A DNA stretch of 64,000 bases from Pseudoduganella guangdongensis (GTDB lineage Bacteria; Pseudomonadota; Gammaproteobacteria; Burkholderiales; Burkholderiaceae_D), in assembly GCF_009857475.1 (NCBI RefSeq), contig NZ_WWCJ01000004.1, forward strand, positions 1-64,000, written 5' to 3'. The stretch's first letter is position 1, and each line of letters begins with the position of its first letter. The position numbers and the translations under genes were made by a program. The notes beneath the pieces were generated by a model. That model did no database searches, was not told where the DNA came from, and was given only the letters and a program-made list of their open reading frames with translations. Positions 8,831 to 18,569 of the stretch are shown here, piece by piece.

Positions 8831-10465
8831 ATGAACTTCGGAAACCTAAAAATCGGTATCCGCCTGGCGTGCCTGGGTGGATTTTTTTTGCTCGCCTTGT
8901 TGGTGGTGGGCTTCCAGGGCTGGAGCGCGATCGGCGCCATCAAGGCCGACAACGCGGTGAGCATGCAGCGCTCGGTCGCGCTGACGCAGGCGGTCGACAC
9001 GGCGCGCGGCGCGCAGGTGGAATTCAAGATCCAGGTGCAGGAGTGGAAGAATATCCTGGTGCGCGGCCATGACCCGGCGCAGCTGGACAAGTACTCCAAG
9101 GCCTTTGTAAAGAGCGGCCAGTCCACTGCCGCCGAGCTGCAAAAGCTGTCCGGCTTGCTGACCCAGTTGAAGATGCAGACCCCGCTGGTGGATGAGGCGA
9201 TCAAGATGCACGAAGAGCTGGGCAAGAATTACGGCGCTGCGCTGCAGCAGTTCGACTCCGCCAATCCGGAGAGCTACAAGATGCTGGACAAGGCGGTGCA
9301 GGGCATGGACCGTGCGCCGACCAAGAAGATCGATGAAATCGTCGACTACATCGGTGCCCAGGCCAAGAAGAATGCGGGAGAGGCGGTGGCGGCGGCGGAT
9401 GCGAGCAGCCGCGCCGCCACCCTCACGCTGATGATCGTGCTGGTGGTGACGACCGCCATCGGCGCCGCCCTCCTGTGGTGGATTGTGCAGGGCATTACGC
9501 GTCCGCTGGACCAGGCGCTGGATATCGCCAAGACCGTGGCGGCGGGCGACCTGCGCTGCGATGTGGAAGTGACCACGCGCGATGAGGTGGGCGAGCTGCT
9601 GACGGCGCTGAAGCAAATGAGCGGCAACCTGTCGGATATCGTGAGCCGCGTGCGGCAGGGCACCGAGACCATCGCCAGCGCGTCCAACGAGGTGGCGACG
9701 GGCAGCATGGACCTGTCTACGCGCACCGAGCAGCAAGCCAGCTCGCTGGAGGAAACCGCTTCCTCCATGACGGAGCTGACCAGTACCGTGAGGCAGAACA
9801 ACGAGAACGCCACGCAGGCGCGCAAGCTGGCCGACGAGGCGTCCAACGTGGCGGTGCGCGGCGGCGCCACGGTGTCGGAGGTGGTGCAGACCATGGGCGC
9901 GATCAACGAATCGTCGCGCAAGATCGTGGACATCATCGGCGTGATCGACGGCATTGCGTTCCAGACCAATATCCTGGCGCTGAATGCGGCGGTGGAAGCG
10001 GCGCGCGCCGGCGAGCAGGGGCGCGGCTTTGCGGTGGTGGCGGGCGAGGTGCGCAACCTGGCGCACCGCTCCGCTGCGGCGGCCAAGGAGATCAAGGAGC
10101 TGATCGGCGATTCCGTGGAGCGTGTGGAAGCGGGCAGCCGCCTGGTGGGCGAGGCTGGCGTGACCATGGAGGAAGTGGTGAGCAGCGTGCGTCGCGTAAC
10201 CTCGATCATCGGCGAGATCGCCATGGCGACCGGGGAGCAAAGCCAAGGCATCGAGCAAATCAGCGATGCCATCAGCCAGATGGATAGCGTGACGCAGCAG
10301 AACGCGGCGCTGGTGGAGGAGGCGGCTGCCGCCGCCGAGGCCTTGCAGCAGCAGGCTGCCAGCTTGTCGGAGGCGGTTTCGGTGTTCAAGGTGCACGAGC
10401 CGGCCGGTGCTGCCGGCCGCACGCGCATGTCCGCAGGCCGCAGCCTGCAGACCCTGCCTGCTTAA
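8831..10465 (+). CDS. Methyl-accepting chemotaxis protein
   Basis: Tsr/Tar-type chemoreceptor of 544 residues. A membrane segment near residues 12-31 precedes a periplasmic four-helix-bundle domain, a second membrane segment near 196-217, a HAMP domain to about 268 and the signalling domain. The hairpin tip contains [20 protein letters not shown] and RGFAVVAGEVRNLA. The protein ends in an Ala-rich linker and a short tail without a clear CheR-tethering pentapeptide. Its stop codon overlaps the stop of the convergent esterase-fusion gene. The ligand is unknown. Confidence 0.94.
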   Translation: MNFGNLKIGIRLACLGGFFLLALLVVGFQGWSAIGAIKADNAVSMQRSVALTQAVDTARGAQVEFKIQVQEWKNILVRGHDPAQLDKYSKAFVKSGQSTAAELQKLSGLLTQLKMQTPLVDEAIKMHEELGKNYGAALQQFDSANPESYKMLDKAVQGMDRAPTKKIDEIVDYIGAQAKKNAGEAVAAADASSRAATLTLMIVLVVTTAIGAALLWWIVQGITRPLDQALDIAKTVAAGDLRCDVEVTTRDEVGELLTALKQMSGNLSDIVSRVRQGTETIASASNEVATGSMDLSTRTEQQASSLEETASSMTELTSTVRQNNENATQARKLADEASNVAVRGGATVSEVVQTMGAINESSRKIVDIIGVIDGIAFQTNILALNAAVEAARAGEQGRGFAVVAGEVRNLAHRSAAAAKEIKELIGDSVERVEAGSRLVGEAGVTMEEVVSSVRRVTSIIGEIAMATGEQSQGIEQISDAISQMDSVTQQNAALVEEAAAAAEALQQQAASLSEAVSVFKVHEPAGAAGRTRMSAGRSLQTLPA

Positions 10466-13400
10466 GGCTTCCCGCCGGGCGCTGGCTTGCCGAAGAACCA
10501 GGCCAGCGCAAGGTGGACGCGGCTGGCCCATGACAGTTCGTTGTGGCGGCCGCCCTGGTCGGCGACAAACAGCAGGTCGCGCCCTTCGCGATAGCCGGTC
10601 TTCACCAGGGCCTGGCGGAAGGCTTCGCTGTCCTCCAGGCCGTCATACACCGTTCCCGCGTCGATATACAGCTTGAGCGGCATGCGCTTGGGCGGGTTGC
10701 GGACCGCGTCGCGGTTGTTCCACCAGAAGGAGCTGGAGAAACCGCCTGCCATCGAAAAGACTTTAGGGTAGCGCTGGGCGATGCCGAGCGAGGCGATGCC
10801 GCCCAGCGAAGATCCCATGATGGCGGTGTGGGCGCGGCCCGGCTTGGTGCGGTATTGCTTGTCGACCCAGGGTTTGACGGTCTTGGCGACAAAGTCGGCG
10901 TAGGCGTTGAGCTTTCCGCCGCCATGCTTGGCGTCGCAGCAGGGGGTGTATTCGCCGATGCGGTCGCTGGTATTGTCGATGCCGACCACGATCACTTCTT
11001 CCATATCCCCTTGCCTGACCAGGCGGTCGGCCACTTCGTCGATATTCCATTCAGTGCCGTAGGCGGCGGTTTTGGCGTCGAACAGGTTCTGGCCGTCGTG
11101 CATATAGAGCACGGGGTAGCGGCGCTTGGTGTCGCTGCCGTAGCTGGGCGGCAGGTAGATGCGCAAGCTGCGTTCGTTGCCAAGTTGCGGCGATTTGAAT
11201 TTTTCGACCAGCTGCAGGGTGCCGTGGCGCGCCGGCTTGGGCGCTTCGGCTGCCGGCAGCAGGCGCGTGGCCAGTACCTCGGCGCGGTTGCGCGCGCCGC
11301 TGGCGCCGCCGGCGTCGGCGTAGCTGGCGTTGCTTTGCAGGTCGCTCATGTTGTAGAAGGGCTGCAATTCCAGCTTGTAGCTACCGGGCTTGAGCCGGGC
11401 GGTCAGCGGGGTGGACCATGCGGGACCGTCGGCGGGGGCGTTGTGCGGCATTTGCACGATGCCTTGCGCGACCAGGGCGCCGTGCTGGTCGCGCAGGCGC
11501 AGGGCTTGCACAGCGTTGGTGATGCCGAGGTTGATCTGGTGGGCGTGGTTGTTGTAGCGCAGTTGCAGATGGTAGCGGCCTTCCCTGGTCACCGTCAGCG
11601 CGTCGATGTCAGCCTGCAGTGCGCCGGCAGGGCAGAGCGGTTGCGAATGGTGGCTGCGCGCCGCGCTGGACGGGTGGACTGCCTCCGCTGTGTAGCAATG
11701 CCGCGCCGGGGACGCGGTGGCGCGCTCGCGCCACTCGCCGGCCGCGACGCCTTGCGCGGCGAGCTGGCCGTCGCGGTAGATGTTGTAGCGCGCTTCGTCG
11801 CGCGTGCCGGGCGCGGGCGCGATACGCAGCGTTGCCGCCGCGCCGGCAGCGGCCTGCTGGACGATGGGTTCGGGCGGGGCAGTGGAGGCGTCTTCGCTAC
11901 CGGCGAAGGTGATGGACTGCCGCCCTGGCACCAGCGGCCCCATTTCCACCTCGATCAGGTTATCCTCCGCCAGCTCGCTCCACGGCACCGGGCTGCGCGC
12001 GTCGCGGCCGTTCAGCTTGCCGCCGATTGGCACGTAGACGCCTTCCAGCGCCACGGCTGGCGGCAATTTGATCCTGAGGTGCAGGCGCTTGCCATGCAAT
12101 GTGAGATTGGAAAGCTCGACCACGTCGCTGCCGGCAAACCATTCGCGCCGCAGGCGCGAGGTGATGAACGGGTTCACGTGCAAACGCTCCGCGTCCACGC
12201 CGATACCGAACATCTGCTGCACCACCATGCCGAGATAGCCGCCCACCGACCAAAGCTGGCGGCGCGAGTTGATGGCCGGCGCGGACGGATCGCCGCTGCG
12301 CCATTCCATATTCTCCATATTGGAGAGGTTGAGCGCCGCGCCCTGCAGCAGGCTGGCGTAGGCGGCATCCGCCACCGCGACATTGGTATGCTGCACCGCC
12401 GCGCGCAGGCCGTAGGCGGTAACGAAGGGCCACAAGGCGCGGTTGTGGTAGACCGGCACGCCGGGCTGCTGCGGCCAGATGACCGGCGCGCCGAGCGGGC
12501 CATGCGGGTAGCGCGCCAGGATGGATTGGGCCTGGCCGGCATCGGCCACGCCGGTGATGATGGCCAGCGCCTGCCCCAGCCAGTCGAACTTGTGCAAAGG
12601 CGCACCGTCGAAGTGGCCGGCGGTCAGGCTGCTGTACATGCCGGCATCCTTCAGCCACAGGCGCTCGTTGATGGCGATTTTCAGCGCGCCCGCCCATTGC
12701 GTGTAGCGGCGCGCGGTGCTGTTGTCGCCCGCTTCCTGTGCCAGCTCGGCGGCCAGCGTCAGCGCCTTGTAGTGGGCGATGTTGGTGGAAAGCGACTTGG
12801 CGCTGGCCATGCTGGACAGGTCGCGCGCAATCCACGCCGCGTAGGACTGCTCGCGCCAGTCCAGGAAGGATTGCTCGCCGTTATACAAGCCGCTGGCGGC
12901 ATCGAAGGCTGCAAGGCGGTCGTTTTCGATGGTGTTGCGCAGGGCTTGCAGCGCGCTGGCCGCGAACGGCGCGCGTTCGGCGGCAGGCAACGATTTCAGG
13001 GCCTGCTCGGCGCCGAAGGCCCAGCTGACACGGTCGGTGCTGACCGGCCAGCTGCCGCCGCTGCCGGTGTCCTGCACGATCTGCAGGCCGTCTGCGCTGC
13101 CGGCCGCCAGTGCGGGCTTGCCCTGACGGTAGCCGGAGAGCTTGAACAGCAGGGAGTTGCGGGTGCGCTGCGGGTCCAGCATGGCCAGGCCCAGGTGGGC
13201 GGCATAGGACAGGTCGCGCGTCCACACGTAGTGCCACTTTTCGCCGGTTTCAAAGCACTCGCAGGCGATCGGCTGGCCGCCGTTATAGCTGCCGTCGCGG
13301 ATGGCTTGGACGGAGTCCTGTTTCATCTCCGTGACCGCCAGCGCGAACAGGGCGTCGAAGGCCAGGTTGCCGCTGCGGACGCGCGGCAGGCTGGCTTGCT

Positions 13401-13656
13401 CGGTGTAGGTGATGGATTGCGGCGCGTTGTCGCGCAGCGCCATGGTGGTAGCGTGCGTGTAGCTGCGCAGCGCCGCCTGCGCGTCCGGCGTTGCGAAGCG
13501 CGCGCGGTGGTCGCCGAAGGGCAGTTCGATGCTGGTGCTGGCGAGCGCCGGCGCGGCCGATAGCGCCAGCGCAAAGGATGCCGCGAGCGCCGCCGCGCCG
13601 CGGCCCTTGCGCGGCATGCCCGGCCGGTGCTGGACGTGGGCGAGGCGGGGCGCCAT
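10462..13656 (-). CDS. Six-hairpin glycosidase fused to an esterase domain, secreted
   Basis: A 1064-residue multidomain enzyme with an N-terminal signal peptide (hydrophobic AALAASFALALSAAPALA). Residues about 60-560 form an (alpha/alpha)6-type glycosidase: HYVWTRDLSYAAHLG near 147, SGGSWPVSTDRVSWAFG, and WPQQPGVPVYHNRALWPF, related in style to glucoamylase/GH63-like enzymes. A beta-sandwich module lies around 685-790. Residues about 810-1060 are a putative-esterase (Esterase D/enterochelin esterase-like) domain with nucleophile motif GSSLGG near 949 and a C-terminal GGRHNELSW His near 1037. ATG at 13656 has GGAGG 7 nt upstream and overlaps the stop of the SusA-like gene as TGATG; a GTG sits one codon earlier. 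It is co-transcribed with that gene, pointing to processing of alpha-glucans, perhaps acylated ones. Confidence 0.82.
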   Translation of the reverse strand: MAPRLAHVQHRPGMPRKGRGAAALAASFALALSAAPALASTSIELPFGDHRARFATPDAQAALRSYTHATTMALRDNAPQSITYTEQASLPRVRSGNLAFDALFALAVTEMKQDSVQAIRDGSYNGGQPIACECFETGEKWHYVWTRDLSYAAHLGLAMLDPQRTRNSLLFKLSGYRQGKPALAAGSADGLQIVQDTGSGGSWPVSTDRVSWAFGAEQALKSLPAAERAPFAASALQALRNTIENDRLAAFDAASGLYNGEQSFLDWREQSYAAWIARDLSSMASAKSLSTNIAHYKALTLAAELAQEAGDNSTARRYTQWAGALKIAINERLWLKDAGMYSSLTAGHFDGAPLHKFDWLGQALAIITGVADAGQAQSILARYPHGPLGAPVIWPQQPGVPVYHNRALWPFVTAYGLRAAVQHTNVAVADAAYASLLQGAALNLSNMENMEWRSGDPSAPAINSRRQLWSVGGYLGMVVQQMFGIGVDAERLHVNPFITSRLRREWFAGSDVVELSNLTLHGKRLHLRIKLPPAVALEGVYVPIGGKLNGRDARSPVPWSELAEDNLIEVEMGPLVPGRQSITFAGSEDASTAPPEPIVQQAAAGAAATLRIAPAPGTRDEARYNIYRDGQLAAQGVAAGEWRERATASPARHCYTAEAVHPSSAARSHHSQPLCPAGALQADIDALTVTREGRYHLQLRYNNHAHQINLGITNAVQALRLRDQHGALVAQGIVQMPHNAPADGPAWSTPLTARLKPGSYKLELQPFYNMSDLQSNASYADAGGASGARNRAEVLATRLLPAAEAPKPARHGTLQLVEKFKSPQLGNERSLRIYLPPSYGSDTKRRYPVLYMHDGQNLFDAKTAAYGTEWNIDEVADRLVRQGDMEEVIVVGIDNTSDRIGEYTPCCDAKHGGGKLNAYADFVAKTVKPWVDKQYRTKPGRAHTAIMGSSLGGIASLGIAQRYPKVFSMAGGFSSSFWWNNRDAVRNPPKRMPLKLYIDAGTVYDGLEDSEAFRQALVKTGYREGRDLLFVADQGGRHNELSWASRVHLALAWFFGKPAPGGKP

Positions 13657-15479
13657 CACTGCACCTCCATTACCAGCACGCTGCGCGCCGGCAGCGTGAA
13701 TTTGCCTTGCAGCGGCATGCTGCGGCCGGTGATGACGTCGGTGCCGCTGCGCGCACCGGCCAGCATCTCGCGGAAACGGTCGGCGTCCAGCGTGACATCG
13801 GCCGTGTTCTTGTTCAGCGCTACCATGATTTTCTGCTTGTCGTCATAACGGAAGTACACATAGGTATCCTGCTCCGGTCCGAATTGCATCATCTTGCCAT
13901 GTTTGACCGCGCTGGAGCCCTTGCGCCAGTTGGCCAGCTTGCGCACGAACGCCTGCATCTCGCGCTGCGCCGCGCTCAAGCCGGCGCCGGTAAAGGCGTT
14001 CACCTGGTCGCCGGCCCAGCCGCCCGGCATATCGTGGCGGTAGGACGGATCGTCGCGTCCCTTGACGGTGCTCGGCATCAGGATCTCGGTGCCGTAATAG
14101 AACTGCGGAATGCGCGGCACGGTCAGGGTGAAGGCCAGCGCCATGCGCAGCAAGGCGGGGTCGCTATTTACCGCGCTGAAGCTGCGCGACAAATCGTGAT
14201 TGCCCTCGAACAGCACCAGGTTGGAGGGGGCAGGGTAGAGGTAGTCCTGCGCCAGCGTCTCGTACACATCGTACAGGCGGTAGCTGCCGTCGGTATCGGC
14301 CAGCGCCTTGCGCAGCGCGTCGTTGAGCGGGAAGTCCATCAGGCTCGGCGCGTTGAGCGCCTGCCAGCGCGCCACGATCGGGATGCGCGTGCTCCATTCC
14401 TCGCCCACCATGTTCAGGTTCGGATACTCCGCCCGCAGGCGGCGCGACCACTCGGTGAGGAAGCCGGTCTCGGAATAGCCGTAGGTGTCCACGCGCAGGC
14501 CGGACAGCCCGGCATACTCGATCCACCAGATATTGTTCTGGATCAGGTAGTTCGACACATAGGGATTGGCCTGGTTCATGTCCGGCATATGCGGCCCGAA
14601 CCAGCCCTGGGTGAAGTTGCGCGCATCCTCCTTGCTGCCGTAAGGGTCGACATTGGCCACCCGATGGTGCGCCGTGGGCGTGAACTTGCCGTCGTAGCTC
14701 AGCCAGTCGGGCATCGGCATATCCTTCAGCCACCAGTGACGGCTGCCGATGTGGCTCAGCACCACGTCCTGGATCACGCCGATGCCGCGCGTACGCGCCT
14801 GCGCCACGAAGTTGCGGAAGTCCTCGTTGCTGCCATAGCGCGCATCCACCTTGTAATGGTCGGTTGCCGCATAGCCGTGATAAGAATGCTTGTCCTGGTT
14901 GTTCTCGACCAGGGGTGTCGGCCAGATCTGTGTGAAGCCCATGTCGCGCACATAGTCCAGGTGCGCCGTCATGCCGGCCAGGTCGCCGCCGTGGCGCCCG
15001 CTGCCATCGGCGCGGTTGGCCTTGTCCGGCATGCCCGCCACGCTGTCGTTGGCCGGATCGCCGTTGGCGAACCGGTCCGGCATGACCTGGTAGATCGCAT
15101 CGGCCGAATTGAAACCCTGGCGCTGGGCCGAGCCGGGTGCGCGCGCCAGCAGCTGGTAGCTATACGTCATGCCGCTCTTGCCCGGTGCCGCGAAGCGGAT
15201 GTCGAAGCGCCCCGGCGCCACGCCTGGCGCCAGCACCAGGTCGATGAACAGGTAATTGCGGTTGGCGACCCGGCTCACGCTCGCAATGCGCACGCCCGGA
15301 TAGTCGATGGACGGCTCCAGTCCCGCCACCTGCGGCGCATGCACCATCAACTGTAGCCTGGGGTCCTGCATGCCGGCCCACCAGAACGGCGGTTCCATAT
15401 GCTGGATGCGCGCCTCGGCGGCGAAGGCGCTCGGCAGCAGGGCCGCCGCGAACAGGGCGGCGCAAATGGTCTTTCTCAT
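13656..15479 (-). CDS. SusA-like GH13 neopullulanase/cyclomaltodextrinase, periplasmic
   Basis: Alpha-glucan hydrolase of 607 residues with a signal peptide (KTICAALFAAALLPSAFAAE). An N-terminal beta-domain (about 25-115) resembles the cyclomaltodextrinase N-domain, followed by a GH13 barrel. The catalytic nucleophile is the Asp in GLRVDTYGY (about 328), the acid/base Glu is in MVGEEW (about 360), and the third Asp is in EGNHD (about 428). DVVLSHIG gives conserved region I. Two adjacent ATGs exist; the one at 15479 has better spacing from GGAG. It leads a two-gene operon with the glycosidase-esterase fusion and is divergent from the TonB-dependent receptor, as expected for a Sus/Mal-like system. 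Confidence 0.9.
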   Translation of the reverse strand: MRKTICAALFAAALLPSAFAAEARIQHMEPPFWWAGMQDPRLQLMVHAPQVAGLEPSIDYPGVRIASVSRVANRNYLFIDLVLAPGVAPGRFDIRFAAPGKSGMTYSYQLLARAPGSAQRQGFNSADAIYQVMPDRFANGDPANDSVAGMPDKANRADGSGRHGGDLAGMTAHLDYVRDMGFTQIWPTPLVENNQDKHSYHGYAATDHYKVDARYGSNEDFRNFVAQARTRGIGVIQDVVLSHIGSRHWWLKDMPMPDWLSYDGKFTPTAHHRVANVDPYGSKEDARNFTQGWFGPHMPDMNQANPYVSNYLIQNNIWWIEYAGLSGLRVDTYGYSETGFLTEWSRRLRAEYPNLNMVGEEWSTRIPIVARWQALNAPSLMDFPLNDALRKALADTDGSYRLYDVYETLAQDYLYPAPSNLVLFEGNHDLSRSFSAVNSDPALLRMALAFTLTVPRIPQFYYGTEILMPSTVKGRDDPSYRHDMPGGWAGDQVNAFTGAGLSAAQREMQAFVRKLANWRKGSSAVKHGKMMQFGPEQDTYVYFRYDDKQKIMVALNKNTADVTLDADRFREMLAGARSGTDVITGRSMPLQGKFTLPARSVLVMEVQ

Positions 15480-15530
15480 CATGTCTCCGGTTGGAATGTC
15501 TTACGGGCCCGACAATACACCCAATTGAGC

Positions 15531-15545
15531 TGTAGTTCTACTACA
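15531..15545. promoter_or_regulatory. HexR-type operator, perfect match (site 1)
   Basis: TGTAGTTCTACTACA is a perfect inverted repeat TGTAGT-N3-ACTACA. It matches all 12 informative positions of the HexR consensus TGTART-N3-AYTACA known from proteobacteria. It lies in the divergent gap between the SusA-like gene and the TonB-dependent receptor. The 311-bp gap holds this site, the weaker site at 15564 and a receptor promoter near 15653; nothing else was recognised there. Confidence 0.7.
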
Positions 15546-15563
15546 TCGAATTTGGCCTCTGGC

Positions 15564-15578
15564 TGTAGCCGAAATACA
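15564..15578. promoter_or_regulatory. Weaker HexR-type operator (site 2)
   Basis: TGTAGCCGAAATACA matches 10 of 12 informative positions of TGTART-N3-AYTACA. Its centre is 33 bp (about three helical turns) from that of site 1, so a dimer pair on one DNA face is plausible. Confidence 0.45.
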
Positions 15579-15652
15579 ACGCAACAACAGGAAATCCCCA
15601 AGGCGGCCTTCAATTATTCGCAGTAATACATGCTGGTGATGATAGTCATTCA

Positions 15653-15680
15653 TTGACATTGAATCTAGTTTTAGTACAGA
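15653..15680 (+). promoter_or_regulatory. Possible promoter of the TonB-dependent receptor
   Basis: TTGACA (15653-15658) is followed after 16 nt by TACAGA (15675-15680). The -35 is perfect and the -10 is poor, so this is tentative. A HexR-like half-site TGTAGT lies downstream at 15729-15734. Confidence 0.4.
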
Positions 15681-15793
15681 ATCCGGCTCAGAGCGTCCGA
15701 AAGAGCGTTCGCTTCCTAAGGATTCCCGTGTAGTCGAAATAAACCGGTATGCGCAGGTTGCGGGAAAATTGTTTAATGAGTGAGGGGACTTTA

Positions 15794-18523
15794 ATGAACA
15801 TCTTCGCAAGTAAGCGAGGCAATACCGTATTCCGACTGAGCCCAGTTGCAGCTGGCTGCGCTGTCTTCGTATCTGCCTTCGCCGGCTCCGCATACGCACA
15901 AGACACCACCACCGGCCAGGCGGCCGATGCGTCCATGCAAACCGTGACCGTGTCCGGCATCCGTCGTGGTATTGAAGACGCGATCTCGGTCAAGAAGAAC
16001 GCCACCTCGATCGTCGAAGCGATTTCCGCCGAAGACATCGGCAAGCTGCCGGATTCCTCCATCGCCGAATCCATCGCCCGCCTGCCAGGCCTGGCCGCCC
16101 AGCGTGTTGCCGGCCGTGCCCAGAACATTTCCGTCCGTGGCCTGTCGCCGGACTTCTCCACCACCCTGCTGAACGGCCGCGAGCAAGTTTCCACCGGCGA
16201 CAACCGCAGCGTGGAATTCGACCAGTACCCGTCCGAGCTGATTAGCGGCGTGACCATCTATAAGACCCCGGATGCGGGCATGGTGGGCCAGGGCCTGTCC
16301 GGTACGCTGGACCTGCAGACCGTGCGTCCGCTGGCCTTTGGCAAGCGCACCTTCTCCATGGGCGGCCGCGTCGAGAAGAACTCGCTGGGCGGTATCGCCA
16401 ACACCGACGACCGCGGCAACCGCTTCAACTTCAGCTACATCGACCAGTTTGCCAACCGCACCATCGGCGTGGCGATCGGCTTTGCCCACCAGGATCAGCC
16501 GCAGCTGGCCTATGAAACCGGCGTGTACGAGCCATGGAAGCGCGAATCGCGCCCAGGCGTAGCAGCTGGCACCACCGTTACCGACGGCATCAAGTCCCTG
16601 GGCCGCAGCGGCTACAACAAACGCAATGGCCTGATGGGCGTGCTGCAGTACCGCCCAAGCAAGACCTTCACCAGCATGATCGACGTGTACGCGTCGCAGT
16701 TCAAGCATGAAGACACCGCCAACCAGTTCGAAGTGCATATCGGCGGCTACAACGGCAACTACACCCCTGGCCTGAACTTCGAAAACGCCGTCGCAAATGG
16801 CGGCGTGCTGTCCAGCGCCACCGCAACCGGCGTGTACCCGCTGGTGCGCGGCATGTACGACAAGCGCAAGGACGATATCCGCGCCATCGGCTGGAACAAT
16901 GAATGGAAGCTGGATGGCTGGTCCCTGGTAGCCGACATCAGCCGCTCCACCGCCAAGCGCGATGAAGTGAGCCTGGAAAACAACCTGCAGATTAGCGATG
17001 CTGCCGGCAATCCATTCCTTGATTCCGTCAAGCTGGGCTTCCGCACCGGCGGTTTCCCGACCATGGACCCTGGCCGCGATTACAGCAACCCGGCCAACCT
17101 GTACGTGCGTAACACCATTTACGGTTCCGGCTACGGCAAGACCCCGAAGGTCGAGGATGAGCTGAACGGCTTCAAGCTGGCCGCCAACATCCAGTCCTCG
17201 GGTGCTATGGAGAAGTACTTCTCGAGCTTCGATTTCGGCGTGCACTATTCCGACCGCAGCAAGTTCAAAGACCAGCCGGAAGGCAGCATCAACCTGAAGG
17301 GCGCGCCATCCACCATCTCGTCCGACCTGATGTATAACTCGGTCGATCTCGGCTTTGCCGGCGTCGGCATGATCCCGGCCTGGAACGTCCCGGGCGTGGT
17401 TGCCAAGTACATGACCTTTGCACCGGTCAACAACCTGGACTACCTGATTGCCAAGGCATGGACCGTGGATGAGAAGATCACCACCACCTTCGCCAAAGCC
17501 AATATCGACTACGACATGGGCGGCGTTTCAGTGCGCGGTAACTTCGGCGTGCAGGCACAGCACACCAAACAGTCGTCCGACGCCAAGTACTGGGACGGCA
17601 CCGCCCCGGCCGGCAGCCAGGTCAAGCCAGTCCACGACGGCAAGACCTATACCGACTACCTGCCAAGCCTGAACCTGGCGTTCGGCTTCGAGAATGACCA
17701 CACCGTGCGCATGGCCCTGGCCAAGCAGATGGCTCGCCCACGTGTTGACCAGCTGCGCGCTGCGCTGGACTTCAACGTCGGCACCAACGACTTCAAACCA
17801 GGCGGCAGCGGCGGTAACGCCCAGCTGGACCCATGGCGCGCCAAGGCCTTCGACATCTCGTACGAAAAATACTTCGGCAAGAAGGCGTACGTGTCGCTGG
17901 CTGGTTTCTACAAGAAGCTGGATACCTACATCTTCACCGAGACCCGCACCCGCGACTTCTCGGCGCAGATCCCGGGCACCAAGGCGATCACCCCGTTCGG
18001 TAACTACACCGCGCCTTACAACGGCAAGGGCGGCAACATGAAAGGCCTGGAGCTGACCGCTTCCCTGCCGCTGAACATGGTAACCCCGGTGCTGGACGGC
18101 TTCGGCGTGAGCGGCAGCTATGCTTACACCGACAGCGCGATCACCATCAAGGACCCGAGCAGCAGCATCGCCACCAACATTATGCTGCCGGGCCTGTCGA
18201 AGAACACCAGCAACCTGACCCTGTACTACGAGAAGGCAGGCTTCGAAACCCGTGTCAGCCAGCGTCGCCGTTCCGACTTCGTGGGCGAGATCGGTAACTT
18301 CGCCGGCGAGCGCACCCTGCGCTACGTGGTGGGTGAGAACATCATCGACTTCCAGATCGGCTACAGCTTCGGCGAAGGCATGTTCAAGGGCATGGGCCTG
18401 GTGCTGCAGGTGAACAACCTGCGCAACGCAGCCTACGAGACCTACAACGGTATCGCCAACCAGCAACTGGAATACCAGAAGTATGGCCGCACCGTCCTGC
18501 TGGGCGCGAACTACAAGTTCTAA
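15794..18523 (+). CDS. TonB-dependent receptor for maltodextrin-type sugars
   Basis: Outer-membrane active transporter of 909 residues. The signal peptide ends near AGSAYAQD. The plug domain follows (SIVEAISAEDIGKLPDSSIA, then VRGLSPDFSTTLLNGRE and ISGVTIYKTPDA), then a beta-barrel ending in aromatic NYKF. The plug motif DIGKLPDSSIAESIARLPG is typical of Caulobacter/Xanthomonas-type carbohydrate receptors such as MalA. GAGGGG-like purine stretch (GAGGGG at 15782) precedes the ATG at 15794; the longer upstream frame adds no signal. Its setting among alpha-glucanases, divergent from a SusA-like enzyme, supports import of maltodextrins across the outer membrane. A terminator follows. Confidence 0.92.
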   Translation: MNIFASKRGNTVFRLSPVAAGCAVFVSAFAGSAYAQDTTTGQAADASMQTVTVSGIRRGIEDAISVKKNATSIVEAISAEDIGKLPDSSIAESIARLPGLAAQRVAGRAQNISVRGLSPDFSTTLLNGREQVSTGDNRSVEFDQYPSELISGVTIYKTPDAGMVGQGLSGTLDLQTVRPLAFGKRTFSMGGRVEKNSLGGIANTDDRGNRFNFSYIDQFANRTIGVAIGFAHQDQPQLAYETGVYEPWKRESRPGVAAGTTVTDGIKSLGRSGYNKRNGLMGVLQYRPSKTFTSMIDVYASQFKHEDTANQFEVHIGGYNGNYTPGLNFENAVANGGVLSSATATGVYPLVRGMYDKRKDDIRAIGWNNEWKLDGWSLVADISRSTAKRDEVSLENNLQISDAAGNPFLDSVKLGFRTGGFPTMDPGRDYSNPANLYVRNTIYGSGYGKTPKVEDELNGFKLAANIQSSGAMEKYFSSFDFGVHYSDRSKFKDQPEGSINLKGAPSTISSDLMYNSVDLGFAGVGMIPAWNVPGVVAKYMTFAPVNNLDYLIAKAWTVDEKITTTFAKANIDYDMGGVSVRGNFGVQAQHTKQSSDAKYWDGTAPAGSQVKPVHDGKTYTDYLPSLNLAFGFENDHTVRMALAKQMARPRVDQLRAALDFNVGTNDFKPGGSGGNAQLDPWRAKAFDISYEKYFGKKAYVSLAGFYKKLDTYIFTETRTRDFSAQIPGTKAITPFGNYTAPYNGKGGNMKGLELTASLPLNMVTPVLDGFGVSGSYAYTDSAITIKDPSSSIATNIMLPGLSKNTSNLTLYYEKAGFETRVSQRRRSDFVGEIGNFAGERTLRYVVGENIIDFQIGYSFGEGMFKGMGLVLQVNNLRNAAYETYNGIANQQLEYQKYGRTVLLGANYKF

Positions 18524-18537
18524 TCCTGCAGCATAAA

Positions 18538-18569
18538 AAAATCGGGGGCCGCGGCCCCCGATTTTGTTT
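18538..18569. terminator. Bidirectional terminator between receptor and M2 peptidase genes
   Basis: AAAATCGGGGGCC (18538-18550) and GGCCCCCGATTTT (18553-18565) are perfect inverted copies, with T-rich sequence downstream on the plus strand and A-rich sequence upstream. It would serve both convergent genes. Confidence 0.85.

Noticed and set aside
10543..13563. A 1006-codon plus-strand frame opposite the glycosidase-esterase gene
   Set aside because: Low-complexity Gly/Ala/Arg/Val composition and no recognisable motif; the minus-strand frame carries a signal peptide and catalytic motifs.
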